13,197 nt of DNA from Acidobacteriaceae bacterium (GTDB lineage Bacteria; Acidobacteriota; Terriglobia; Terriglobales; SbA1), in assembly GCA_019237515.1 (NCBI GenBank), contig JAFAGX010000136.1, positions 1-13,197 on the forward strand. The letters are read 5' to 3'. Shown here piece by piece: positions 1-6,937 of the stretch. Made by a program: the position numbers and the translations under genes. How positions within the stretch are numbered: position 1 is the first letter of the stretch; the number at the start of each line of letters is the position of its first letter. The notes under the pieces are model-generated. The model searched no databases. It was given only the letters and a program-made list of their open reading frames with translations, and was not told the origin of the DNA.

Positions 1-444
1 CATCCCGATGCGTCGTCTCCGATCGATTACTTTTCGCATCAGCGCCTTTTAAGTGTGCTGCCCGACACGCAGGGTGCGGGCGCAGCACGCGTGGTGCTCT
101 GCACAGGCAAGATCGGGCATGAACTGCAGGGAGAGCGCAAAAAGCGAAAAGATGAATCGACGGCGATTGTGTTTGTGGACCAACTCTATCCGTTTCCAGA
201 GGCGGAACTAACGGCAGAACTCGCTCGACACCCGGACGCGCGCGAAATTATTTGGGTGCAGGAAGAACCCGCCAATATGGGCGCGCTCCCGTATATGCTG
301 CCAAGGCTGCGGCATATTGCCGGAGACCGATCGGTTCTTTCGGTGAAACGCTCGGCTAGCGCCAGTCCATCAACCGGTTCTGCGAAGGCACACGAGATGG
401 AACAGAAGACGTTACTATCGCTCGCCTTCTCGACGAAGCAATGA
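1..444 (+). CDS. sucA: 2-oxoglutarate dehydrogenase E1 component, C-terminal part
   Basis: This is the last 147 codons of a gene whose start lies off the left edge; the frame is open from base 1 to the TGA at 442-444. The protein is the thiamine-diphosphate-dependent E1 subunit that decarboxylates 2-oxoglutarate in the TCA cycle and passes the succinyl group to the lipoyl E2 (SucB). What is visible is the C-terminal transketolase-like domain: RVVLCTGKIGHEL (a strand-loop signature after the active site), VDQLYPFP, IIWVQEEPANMGALPYM, and the near-terminal SASPSTGSAKAHEMEQ, all in family order and spacing. The full protein is normally above 800 residues, so only about a sixth is here. Branched-chain or pyruvate E1 beta subunits share the fold, but the QEEPxNMGA plus SxSPSTGSAKxH combination is typical of the 2-oxoglutarate enzyme. 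The catalytic region is outside the window. Confidence 0.9.
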   Translation, partial: HPDASSPIDYFSHQRLLSVLPDTQGAGAARVVLCTGKIGHELQGERKKRKDESTAIVFVDQLYPFPEAELTAELARHPDAREIIWVQEEPANMGALPYMLPRLRHIAGDRSVLSVKRSASASPSTGSAKAHEMEQKTLLSLAFSTKQ

Positions 445-1389
445 AGATGGCCGCAGTGGCAAGGTTTCGATGCCGTCGGAAACTGGTGACGGAGCGCTGT
501 TGATCTCCGCTGACTCTAAACTGATGGCGCGATCGGGTCGTGTGTCTTTACCCATCGCTTCAAGCACGTGCAGATTGTGTTCGGCTTCGGGCGAGCCGTT
601 TGCGGCTGCCATTCGGTACCACTTTTCAGCTTCCGTAGTGTCCCGCGGGACGCCCTGCCCCCGCGAGTACGCAAGACCCATTTGAACCTGGGCCGACGCT
701 AACCCGTGCTGCGCAGCTTTCCGAAACCATCTGACCGCCTCGGTCACATCCGGCGTGGTTTTAGTCCCATGCAAATAGATCCGTCCCAATTCAAATTCCG
801 CAGGAGCGAAATTGTGCTTCACTGCTTTCCGGTACCACTTCATGGCTTCGTTCACGTCCGCCGGAACGCCTCGTCCGTTGGAGTACATTAAGCCGAGGTT
901 AGCTTCCGCGCCGGGATATCCCTGAGCAGCGGCTTTGCGGTACCAGAAGACCGCGGTTTCATCGCTCTTCGGGGCGCCTCGACCTTCAGCGAACAAGAAC
1001 CCTACATTGTTTTGCCCCGCGGGATGGCCCGCGGCGGCTGCCCGCATATACCAGCGCAGCGCTTCCGTATCGCTCTGTGGCACGCCTAATCCACGCGAGT
1101 AGAGCCCGCCCAGGTTGTTCTGGGCTCCCGGATATCCGTGCTCTGCAGCTCTCCTGTACCAATTCGCAGCTTGAGTGTAATCGCGCGGAACGGCCGAGCC
1201 AATCTCATACGCGAGAGCGACTCGGAATTGCGCGCCGGGATCTCCGCTGTTGGCCTTCTGCAACAGCCGAGACCAGTTTTCCAGTCCTTTGGCGGGACCA
1301 TCGAACAACTCTTGGGCTATGCAACGGGTCCCAATACTAGTAACTGCAAACAACAGAACCAACATTCGTGCTGAATTTTCTAACTTCAT
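415..1389 (-). CDS. exported Sel1-repeat (TPR-like) protein
   Basis: The gene encodes 324 residues. An in-frame GTG at 1446 would add 19 residues, but I chose the ATG at 1389 because it places a charged start (MKLENSAR) directly before a hydrophobic stretch (MLVLLFAVTSIG) and a possible cleavage site after CIA, which makes a Sec signal peptide; purines (GGGAG) immediately precede it. Residues 52-267 are six Sel1-like repeats spaced exactly 36 residues apart, each carrying the LGxxYxxGxGVPxD..EAxxWYRKAAxxG pattern, and a degenerate start of a seventh follows. Sel1 repeats form alpha-helical solenoids that bind other proteins, so a periplasmic scaffold or adaptor role is an inference and no partner can be named. 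The C-terminal ~40 residues are Ser/Pro-rich and not repeat-like. The last 30 bases overlap the convergent dehydrogenase gene. Confidence 0.85.
   Translation of the reverse strand: MKLENSARMLVLLFAVTSIGTRCIAQELFDGPAKGLENWSRLLQKANSGDPGAQFRVALAYEIGSAVPRDYTQAANWYRRAAEHGYPGAQNNLGGLYSRGLGVPQSDTEALRWYMRAAAAGHPAGQNNVGFLFAEGRGAPKSDETAVFWYRKAAAQGYPGAEANLGLMYSNGRGVPADVNEAMKWYRKAVKHNFAPAEFELGRIYLHGTKTTPDVTEAVRWFRKAAQHGLASAQVQMGLAYSRGQGVPRDTTEAEKWYRMAAANGSPEAEHNLHVLEAMGKDTRPDRAISLESAEINSAPSPVSDGIETLPLRPSSLLRREGER
589..1236 (-). repeat. six tandem 36-residue Sel1 repeat units within the gene
   Basis: The units begin at residues 52, 88, 124, 160, 196 and 232 of the Sel1 protein, an exact 108-base period with no insertions. 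They are diverged at DNA level, so this is an old protein repeat and not a recent tandem duplication. Unit 5 (residues 196-231) is the most divergent: the usual GxGVPxD loop reads HGTKTTPD. Confidence 0.85.
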
Positions 1390-1601
1390 CTCCCGCCCCA
1401 CATTTGTCCAACCTTGTTGCAGGTTCGACGCGGAGCGCAGAAACACGTCACGTCACTTCTGCAGAAACGACAATAAATTTACAAGCAATGCTTTCTTGAC
1501 TCGGCAGACACTATACAAGCGCACGTGCACAAAAGTCTGTTGCGCGCGTTGTTGTACTGTGATGTTGACGTTAATCAATCGGAGTAGAGATCGCACAATG
1601 C
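1390..1601. other. 212-base gap between the Sel1 and DinB genes
   Basis: No gene is supported here. Both flanking genes are on the minus strand, so this is the upstream region of the Sel1 gene. It contains an 8-base palindrome GCACGTGC (1521-1528) and AT-rich blocks around 1470-1485 and 1510-1517. I could not identify a convincing minus-strand -35/-10 pair: TATAGT at 1510-1515 (minus) has no acceptable -35 at 16-18 bases. No terminator hairpin followed by a T-run was seen. Confidence 0.5.
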
Positions 1602-2213
1602 TTACTGCGGGTCGGGTCTTTCTGTCACGGCTTTAGCCGTCGGACCAGGAAGAAGTGCTTTTGCCGGCTGAGTTGCCTCGGCGCTGAGCAAAGTGTCCAA
1701 ACTGGAATAGGCGTAAATGGTCGGGGCATGGTTTTGCATGAGACCGCCAGTGTCGGCAGTTGGTCCATAATTGCTGTGCAGATCACGACCCAGCATGCGC
1801 AGCGTGGCCATCTGCTGTCCCCGATGATGTGAGGTATGGGCGATTCGGCGTACCACGATCCACGCACGCGAGCGTTGCACATCAAAAAATTTCGCACTCT
1901 GCTCCCACCAGAGTTCCTCTGTCCGGCGCAAAGCCGATAGCCGCCTTCCGCTATCTTCCGCATAGCGCTTCATAAATTCCAAGCGCGTTTCCTGTTGCGG
2001 TAGCGGAGGCGCCCCCACGTCCACGCCAAGCATAGTGCGAAACCACAGGTCCTCGCTTACGCATTGATGCACCATTTGCTCCCGCACGCTGCGTCCGCGG
2101 GGGTCATCCGCTCGTGGCCGAAACGGGAGATCTTCATCTCTAAATTCGCTCCATACGCTAACCACCTTCAGGCGTTCGGTCGCATAGGTTTCGATCAGAA
2201 AGTCATAGCGCAT
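1602..2213 (-). CDS. DinB-family (four-helix, metal-binding) protein
   Basis: The gene encodes 203 residues of the DinB/YfiT-like superfamily, small helical-bundle proteins that bind a divalent metal through three histidines; some are thiol-dependent S-transferases, and most are uncharacterised. The likely ligands are His49 (in MVHQCVSED) and the HxxxH pair His126/His130 (in RRIAHTSHHRGQQMA). The helix between them, with Trp/Phe-rich SEDLWFRTMLG, and the segment after the second motif, NYGPTADTGG, fit the family. The start is ATG at 2213, with GAGG nine bases upstream. The usual family length is about 150-175 residues; residues from about 180 on (ATQPAKALLPGPTAKAVTERPDPQ region) look like an unstructured tail and contain a palindromic DNA element. 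The gene is divergent from hyuA with a 66-base gap. The substrate and cofactor are unknown. Confidence 0.8.
   Translation of the reverse strand: MRYDFLIETYATERLKVVSVWSEFRDEDLPFRPRADDPRGRSVREQMVHQCVSEDLWFRTMLGVDVGAPPLPQQETRLEFMKRYAEDSGRRLSALRRTEELWWEQSAKFFDVQRSRAWIVVRRIAHTSHHRGQQMATLRMLGRDLHSNYGPTADTGGLMQNHAPTIYAYSSLDTLLSAEATQPAKALLPGPTAKAVTERPDPQ
1627..1640. repeat. perfect 14-base palindrome inside the DinB gene tail
   Basis: ACGGCTTTAGCCGT is fully self-complementary (six paired bases each side of TT). On the minus strand it encodes the TAKAV part of the DinB protein's extra C-terminal tail. Its shape resembles REP-type interspersed palindromes, but no second copy exists in this window, so that identity is an inference. 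Confidence 0.5.
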
Positions 2214-2222
2214 GAATCATGG

Positions 2223-2226
2223 CCTC
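2223..2226 (-). promoter_or_regulatory. ribosome binding site of the DinB gene
   Basis: GAGG on the minus strand lies nine bases before the ATG at 2213. It supports this ATG over the out-of-frame ATG at 2220. Confidence 0.45.
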
Positions 2227-2279
2227 GCACCGAAAATTCGGGCCCCCAGATGTTACCCTAGCGTTCCGGTTTGCCTGGC

Positions 2280-4313
2280 ATGAAACGCAACGCTTTCCCT
2301 CGGCATCTGTGTGTCGCCGTTGATACGGGTGGCACGTTTACAGATTGCGTTTGGGTAGAACGGGGCAAACTTCGGATGCTGAAAGTATTCTCCACGCCCG
2401 GTGATCCGTCCCGCGCAATCGCAGAAGCCGTGAACAAAGTTGGATCAGCACCTTCCTTGATCCTGCTTCACGGTACAACTGTCGGCACTAACACTGTGTT
2501 ACAGCGCAAAGGCGCACGGGTGGCTCTCGTCACGACTGCGGGTTTCGAGGATGTTATCGAGATCGGACGACAAGCTCGCCCGAAACTTTACGACTTCTTC
2601 TTTGATCGAATTGAACCGTTAGTCCCCCGAGAATTACGGTTCGGAGTAGGTGAGCGTACGGCATATGACGGCAAAATCCTGCAGCGGGTCGCGACCGACC
2701 ATTCGAAAGCCGTAGCGGAAGCTGTCCGGGCCGCCAATCCAGAATCACTCGCCATTTCGTTGCTGTTTGCATTCGCCAATCCGGAAAACGAAAAGAGAAT
2801 TGCAGAAGCACTGAAGAAGCTGCGAATCCCGATGTCGATTTCTCATGAAATTCTTCCCGAATTTCGCGAGTACGAACGAACCAGCACGGTTGTAGCGAAT
2901 GCATATCTGCAGCCGGTCATGGAGACTTATCTTCAAAACCTGAAAAAGCGTATTGCTCAAAGCGGCAAAACGTCTGTGTTTGTTATGCAATCTAATGGTG
3001 GCATAACTGCCATAGACGCTGCCGCGAGTGAACCTGTGCGAACGTTGCTGTCCGGCCCGGCGGGCGGAGTGGTCGGAGCGGCGGCAATGGCAAGGCGTAG
3101 CGGATTTCAGCGGATCATTTCCATTGATATGGGTGGGACTTCGACCGATGTGGCGCTCGTGGACCGTGAAGCGAAACCCAGCAGCCAGTCTGAAATCGCT
3201 GGACTGCCGGTCAGTGTACCGATGCTTGACATCCATACGGTTGGAGCGGGTGGAGGTTCGATTGCTCGTTTCGATGCTGCGGGCGCTCTCCGAGTCGGAC
3301 CCGAATCCGCCGGCGCTGACCCCGGGCCGATCTGTTACGGGCGGGGCACCCAACCGACCGTCACGGATGCCAATCTGATTCTTGGCCGTTTGCGCGCTGA
3401 GCACTTCCTTGGTGGGGATTTCAAGCCAGACCTCGAACGGACTCGCCGAATCTGTACTGGATGGCTGAAGAGAAATGCTCCGAAGCTCAGCCTCGAGCGA
3501 TTCGCCAGCGGAGTGATTCGGGTTGTGAACGCCACAATCGAAAAGGCAATTCGGGTGGTTTCGATTGAGCGTGGCTTTGACCCGCGAGAATTCGTATTGG
3601 TGGCTTTCGGAGGAGCAGGCGGCCTGCACGCTTGTGAACTGGCCGAATCTCTGAATATTCCGCTGGTGATTGTGCCAGCATTTCCCGGAGCACTTTCTGC
3701 GTTCGGCATCCTGGTAAGCGATGTCGTCAAGGATTACTCAAAGACGGTTCTCTGGCGAGCTCTGCACGAACTCCCATTGAAGCGCGTCGATCGCGAGTTC
3801 CGTGTGCTACGCCACAAGGCCGAGCAGAATTTTCGTCGCGAAAACTGGAGTGGCAATGTTAACTACCTCTCAAGCGTTGATGTGCGCTATCGCGGGCAGG
3901 GATACGAATTGAATGTGCCGTACACACGTCGACTGCACGAGGCATTTCGTTGCGAACATCAGACGCGTTATGGTTACAGTTATCCGAGTCGCGAGATTGA
4001 GCTGGTTACTCTACGTTTACGAGCGACTATAGAAACAACTGGGGCGAAACAGGCAAAACGTGCGGCCTCGAGTTTGCCCGTTGCTTCTGCGACTCGTGCA
4101 GAGCACATTCCCATACAGATCAACGGCCAGAAGGTGCTGGCCAGAGTTTATGCCCGGGAATCCTTAAGACCCGGGAAGAAGTTCATCGGACCGGCCATTG
4201 TTACCGAATACAGTGCCACAACGGTAATTCCGGCGCGGAAAAGCTTTTGGTTGGACCGCCACGCGAACCTGCTCATTGAGATAAACCCCCAAAAAGCCTT
4301 CCGGCGCGGGTAA
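2280..4313 (+). CDS. hyuA: hydantoinase/5-oxoprolinase A subunit (HyuA family)
   Basis: The gene encodes 677 residues, counted from the ATG at 2280; a TTG at 2271 would add three residues, and neither has a clear Shine-Dalgarno. The family hydrolyses cyclic amides (hydantoins, N-methylhydantoin, 5-oxoproline) in an ATP-dependent way and belongs to the actin/Hsp70/sugar-kinase fold. An N-terminal domain (about 8-185) carries the phosphate loop DTGGTFTD (15-22), HGTTVGTNTVLQRKGA (64-79) and the SHEILPEFREYERTSTVVAN block (188-207). The central domain (about 200-480) has LSGPAGGVVGA (257-267), IDMGGTSTDVAL (282-293), GAGGGS (322-327), ADPGPICYGRG (346-356) and AFGGAGGLHACEL (442-454). The C-terminal part carries YRGQGYELNVP. 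All key blocks are intact. The catalytic partner HyuB, usually adjacent, is absent: DinB lies upstream (divergent) and phoB downstream. The exact substrate cannot be read from the sequence. Confidence 0.88.
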   Translation: MKRNAFPRHLCVAVDTGGTFTDCVWVERGKLRMLKVFSTPGDPSRAIAEAVNKVGSAPSLILLHGTTVGTNTVLQRKGARVALVTTAGFEDVIEIGRQARPKLYDFFFDRIEPLVPRELRFGVGERTAYDGKILQRVATDHSKAVAEAVRAANPESLAISLLFAFANPENEKRIAEALKKLRIPMSISHEILPEFREYERTSTVVANAYLQPVMETYLQNLKKRIAQSGKTSVFVMQSNGGITAIDAAASEPVRTLLSGPAGGVVGAAAMARRSGFQRIISIDMGGTSTDVALVDREAKPSSQSEIAGLPVSVPMLDIHTVGAGGGSIARFDAAGALRVGPESAGADPGPICYGRGTQPTVTDANLILGRLRAEHFLGGDFKPDLERTRRICTGWLKRNAPKLSLERFASGVIRVVNATIEKAIRVVSIERGFDPREFVLVAFGGAGGLHACELAESLNIPLVIVPAFPGALSAFGILVSDVVKDYSKTVLWRALHELPLKRVDREFRVLRHKAEQNFRRENWSGNVNYLSSVDVRYRGQGYELNVPYTRRLHEAFRCEHQTRYGYSYPSREIELVTLRLRATIETTGAKQAKRAASSLPVASATRAEHIPIQINGQKVLARVYARESLRPGKKFIGPAIVTEYSATTVIPARKSFWLDRHANLLIEINPQKAFRRG

Positions 4314-4322
4314 GTGGAATTG

Positions 4323-4339
4323 TTTCAATCTGGTTACAA
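4323..4339 (+). promoter_or_regulatory. candidate Pho box upstream of phoB
   Basis: Two similar hexamers, TTTCAA (4323-4328) and TTACAA (4334-4339), are 11 bases apart, the helical-turn spacing used by PhoB/PhoP-type OmpR regulators. They lie 39 bases or more before the phoB start and about 27 bases before a -10-like TACAAT. A related block, TTCAA-N4-GTTA, occurs on the opposite strand before phoU (6856-6871). This suggests autoregulation, but the match to any consensus is loose. Confidence 0.3.
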
Positions 4340-4365
4340 ACGGCACAGGAATTCAGCTGCACGGC

Positions 4366-4371
4366 TACAAT
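4366..4371 (+). promoter_or_regulatory. -10 element of phoB, probably giving a leaderless transcript
   Basis: TACAAT matches five of six bases of the sigma-70 -10 box and ends seven bases before the GTG start at 4378, so transcription would begin at or very near the start codon. No Shine-Dalgarno precedes the GTG. No good -35 lies 16-18 bases upstream, as often seen in activator-dependent promoters. Confidence 0.45.
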
Positions 4372-4377
4372 GTTCTC

Positions 4378-5070
4378 GTGAGACCGAGCATTTTTGTAGT
4401 CGAGGATGACCCCGATATTTCGCGTCTGGTGCGCCACCATTTGGAGGCGGCGGGATTCAATGTCAAGCTTTTCCTTACCGGCCACACGGTTCTGGCCGAA
4501 TCGGAACGGCAAAGGCCGACGCTGTTTATCCTGGATATTATGGTGCCCGGGAAAGATGGCCTGGAACTCTGCCGTCAGATCCGGCAAACCCAGTCGCTGG
4601 CTGCGATACCCATTATTTTCCTAACAGCGAAAAGCAGCGAAGCTGACCGCATCCTCGGGCTCGAATTGGGTGCTGATGATTACATCCCTAAGCCATTCAG
4701 CCCGCGCGAGTTGGTGGCCCGAGTCAAGGCAGTATTGCGGCGCTTTGAGCGACCGCTCTCACAATCACCAATTCGCGTAGGTGAGATCGAGATTGATCCC
4801 GGAGCGATGACCTTGACGGTTCGAGGCCAGCCGGTAACCACCACGGCAACCGAGTTCCGCCTGCTGGATTACTTCGCCCGGCACCTTGGACGTGTCTTTA
4901 GCCGTGATCAGCTCCTGGACTCGGTTTGGCGAGATACCGCATACGTCACTCCTCGTTCGGTGGACGTGTATGTACGCCGGATTCGTGAGAAGATCGAGCC
5001 TGATGCAGAAAATCCACGATATCTGAAGACGGTACGTGGGGCCGGTTACCGCTTTGAGGCTCCGAAGTGA
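4378..5070 (+). CDS. phoB: PhoB-like response regulator (OmpR/PhoB family)
   Basis: The gene encodes 230 residues. The receiver domain (4-120) shows the acidic pocket Glu9-Asp10-Asp11, phosphoacceptor Asp53 (in FILDIMVPGKDG), Thr83 (IIFLTAK) and Lys105 (YIPKPFSPREL), all the residues needed for phosphorylation. A winged-helix DNA-binding domain (about 130-228) ends in the recognition helix and hairpin VDVYVRRIREKIE / RYLKTVRGAGYRFE. When phosphorylated, it would dimerise and activate genes for phosphate uptake. GTG at 4378 is the only start in frame; the codons before it give no alternative, there is no ribosome binding site, and a -10 box sits seven bases upstream. Its TGA overlaps the GTG of the kinase gene by four bases (GTGA), so the two are translationally coupled. 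Assignment to PhoB and not another OmpR-family regulator depends on the PhoR and PhoU neighbours. Confidence 0.88.
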   Translation: MRPSIFVVEDDPDISRLVRHHLEAAGFNVKLFLTGHTVLAESERQRPTLFILDIMVPGKDGLELCRQIRQTQSLAAIPIIFLTAKSSEADRILGLELGADDYIPKPFSPRELVARVKAVLRRFERPLSQSPIRVGEIEIDPGAMTLTVRGQPVTTTATEFRLLDYFARHLGRVFSRDQLLDSVWRDTAYVTPRSVDVYVRRIREKIEPDAENPRYLKTVRGAGYRFEAPK

Positions 5071-6827
5071 GAAACAGGATATTTTTCAAGCTGCTGGCGG
5101 CTTTTGTCCTGGTAATTGTCGCCGGTACAGTCACGCTCGACATTTCCATTCGCCGCTCTTGGGAGGATTCTCTCCGAGAAATAACAGCCAGCAATCTGCG
5201 CGACAAAGCTGCAATGTTTGCGAATCGTGTGAATCATGATCGCAGCGCCAGTCTGCAGGAGATAGCGTCACAGGAGGCCCAGGCGGCGGGTGCTCGGGCC
5301 ACAATTATCGACAGCTCCGGACAGGCCCTTGCGGATTCTGAGGTAGCACCCGATTCCTTAAAAAATCTCGCTCGGGAACCAGAGTTTGCTGCTGCCTTGA
5401 GAGGTCAAGCTGGCATGGACCAGCGACGCAGCGAGAGTCTGGGAGTTCCCTATCTGTACGCAGCCGCCCCGATTTCGGGAGGCGCCGTAAGGCTGGCTTA
5501 TCCACTTTCCAATGTGTCCGCAGGGATGGCCGGGAGCCGCAACACGCTGCTTCTCGGCTCTTGGATTGCGTTTCTCGCAGCCCTACTAATTGCCGGTGTA
5601 GCCGCACAGCTCACCGCGAGCCGGCTGCGAACGATCGTTCAATTCTCGGAGCGAATCGCCGCCGGGGACTTGGCGGCTCGGATCTCAGAGCGGTCCGGCG
5701 ACGAAATTGGACAGCTCGCGGCCGCCCTCGACAAAACGGCGCGGCAATTGGAAAAGAACTTCGCAGCCCTGCAAACCAGCCAACGCGAGTTGGAAACTTT
5801 ACTCAATAGCATGGAAGACGCGGTCATCGCCATCGGCGAAGATAACCGCGTGCAATGGGCCAATCGGAGAATGGACCACCTGCAGCACACTCGTCTGAGT
5901 GCGCCAGTCGTGGAAACGGTTCGCGATCCCGACTTCTTGCGGATTATCCGCAGTGCCAACGAATCGCGCCAGGTAGTTACAGGCAGGGCGGGGTCGATTG
6001 TGCCCGGCCGCATTTTTGATGTAACGGCGGCGCCAATGCCGCGCGGAGGCGCAGTTGCAGTTCTTCGCGATCTCACCGAAACGGAACGGATGGAAAAAAC
6101 GCGGCGAGACTTCATTGCGAATGTGTCTCACGAATTGCGCACTCCCCTGACATCGATTCAGGGTTACGCCGAAACGCTGCTGGACAGTAACAGTGAACGA
6201 AATCATTCGCGGGAATTTCTGGAAATTATTCGTAAGAATGCGAGCCGCATGTCGCGTTTAACCGAGGACCTGCTGACATTGGCGAGAGTCGAATCCGGCG
6301 AGCACCAATTCGATGTAGAGCCTACAAGTCCGCTTGAACTGCTTAACGAAGCCGTGGAAAGCTTTCAAGAAAACGCGCGAGCGCAGGGCATTGAACTGCA
6401 GGTAGAGAATTCAACAGAAGCGCCAGTTGATGCCGATCGCGAGGCGATTCATCAGGTCTTTTCCAACCTTATCGACAATGCCATCAAGTACGCGGCTTCC
6501 GGCGGCCGAGTGGTGTTGGGTGCGCAACCTTCGGAGTATGGCGTTCAATTCTATGTACGCGACTTTGGCGCCGGTATTCCCTCGGAACATTTACCCCGCT
6601 TGTTCGAACGGTTTTACCGCGTAGACAAGGCCCGCTCGCGCGAGTCCGGTGGCACCGGTCTGGGATTGGCCATTGCCAAGCATATCGTTTTCGCTCACGG
6701 CGGTACGATCCGCGCCGAGAGTGAACTCAATCACGGCTCAGTTTTTTACTTTACCCTTCCGTTTGCAATCGACGTTGATCCGGCGAAAGGTAGCCGTGAA
6801 AGTGTTCCAGAATTTACGGAACTTTAA
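5067..6827 (+). CDS. phoR: PhoR-like membrane sensor histidine kinase
   Basis: The gene encodes 586 residues. Membrane segment 1 is at about 6-25 (FFKLLAAFVLVIVAGTVTLDI). An extracytoplasmic sensor of about 130 residues follows, with the PAS/Cache-like core RATIIDSSGQALADSE (77-92) and GVPYLYAAAPI (126-136). Membrane segment 2 is at about 161-182, HAMP at about 183-235 and a cytoplasmic PAS at about 240-337. The dimerisation/phosphotransfer domain has His355 in FIANVSHELRTPLTSIQGYAETLL, and the ATPase domain has the N box (NLIDNAIKYA, 467-476), G1 (DFGAGIP, 499-505), F box (LFERFYRVD) and G2 (GGTGLGLAIAKHI, 528-540). All catalytic motifs are intact. The large extracytoplasmic domain resembles Bacillus-type PhoR; E. 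coli PhoR lacks it. The GTG start overlaps the phoB stop. It would autophosphorylate under phosphate limitation and phosphorylate the regulator's Asp53. Confidence 0.88.
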   Translation: MRNRIFFKLLAAFVLVIVAGTVTLDISIRRSWEDSLREITASNLRDKAAMFANRVNHDRSASLQEIASQEAQAAGARATIIDSSGQALADSEVAPDSLKNLAREPEFAAALRGQAGMDQRRSESLGVPYLYAAAPISGGAVRLAYPLSNVSAGMAGSRNTLLLGSWIAFLAALLIAGVAAQLTASRLRTIVQFSERIAAGDLAARISERSGDEIGQLAAALDKTARQLEKNFAALQTSQRELETLLNSMEDAVIAIGEDNRVQWANRRMDHLQHTRLSAPVVETVRDPDFLRIIRSANESRQVVTGRAGSIVPGRIFDVTAAPMPRGGAVAVLRDLTETERMEKTRRDFIANVSHELRTPLTSIQGYAETLLDSNSERNHSREFLEIIRKNASRMSRLTEDLLTLARVESGEHQFDVEPTSPLELLNEAVESFQENARAQGIELQVENSTEAPVDADREAIHQVFSNLIDNAIKYAASGGRVVLGAQPSEYGVQFYVRDFGAGIPSEHLPRLFERFYRVDKARSRESGGTGLGLAIAKHIVFAHGGTIRAESELNHGSVFYFTLPFAIDVDPAKGSRESVPEFTEL

Positions 6828-6855
6828 CAACGTCCTGCGGTTGCCAACCCTATGC

Positions 6856-6871
6856 TGTTAACGTGTTTGAA
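6856..6871 (-). promoter_or_regulatory. phoB-like upstream motif before phoU
   Basis: On the minus strand this reads TTCAAACACGTTAACA, which matches 11 of 16 bases of the block TTCAATCTGGTTACAA upstream of phoB (4324-4339), including TTCAA and GTTA at the same spacing. It sits 66 bases before the phoU ATG. It could be a second PhoB site, read in the opposite orientation. Chance similarity in an AT-rich gap cannot be excluded. Confidence 0.25.
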
Positions 6872-6937
6872 GATTCCCTCAAATTGCAAAATTCAACTGG
6901 AGTTCCGCATCAGCCAGTTTGGGAAAAGAATGCTGCT

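Noticed and set aside
1496..1517. TTGACT and TATACA as a plus-strand promoter
   Set aside because: The spacer is only 10 bases, far short of the 16-18 needed, and no plus-strand gene follows until 2280.
2745..3629. 294-residue open frame on the minus strand inside hyuA
   Set aside because: It is antisense to intact, conserved HyuA blocks, has no recognisable domain and is rich in Ser/Arg/His, as expected for a shadow frame.
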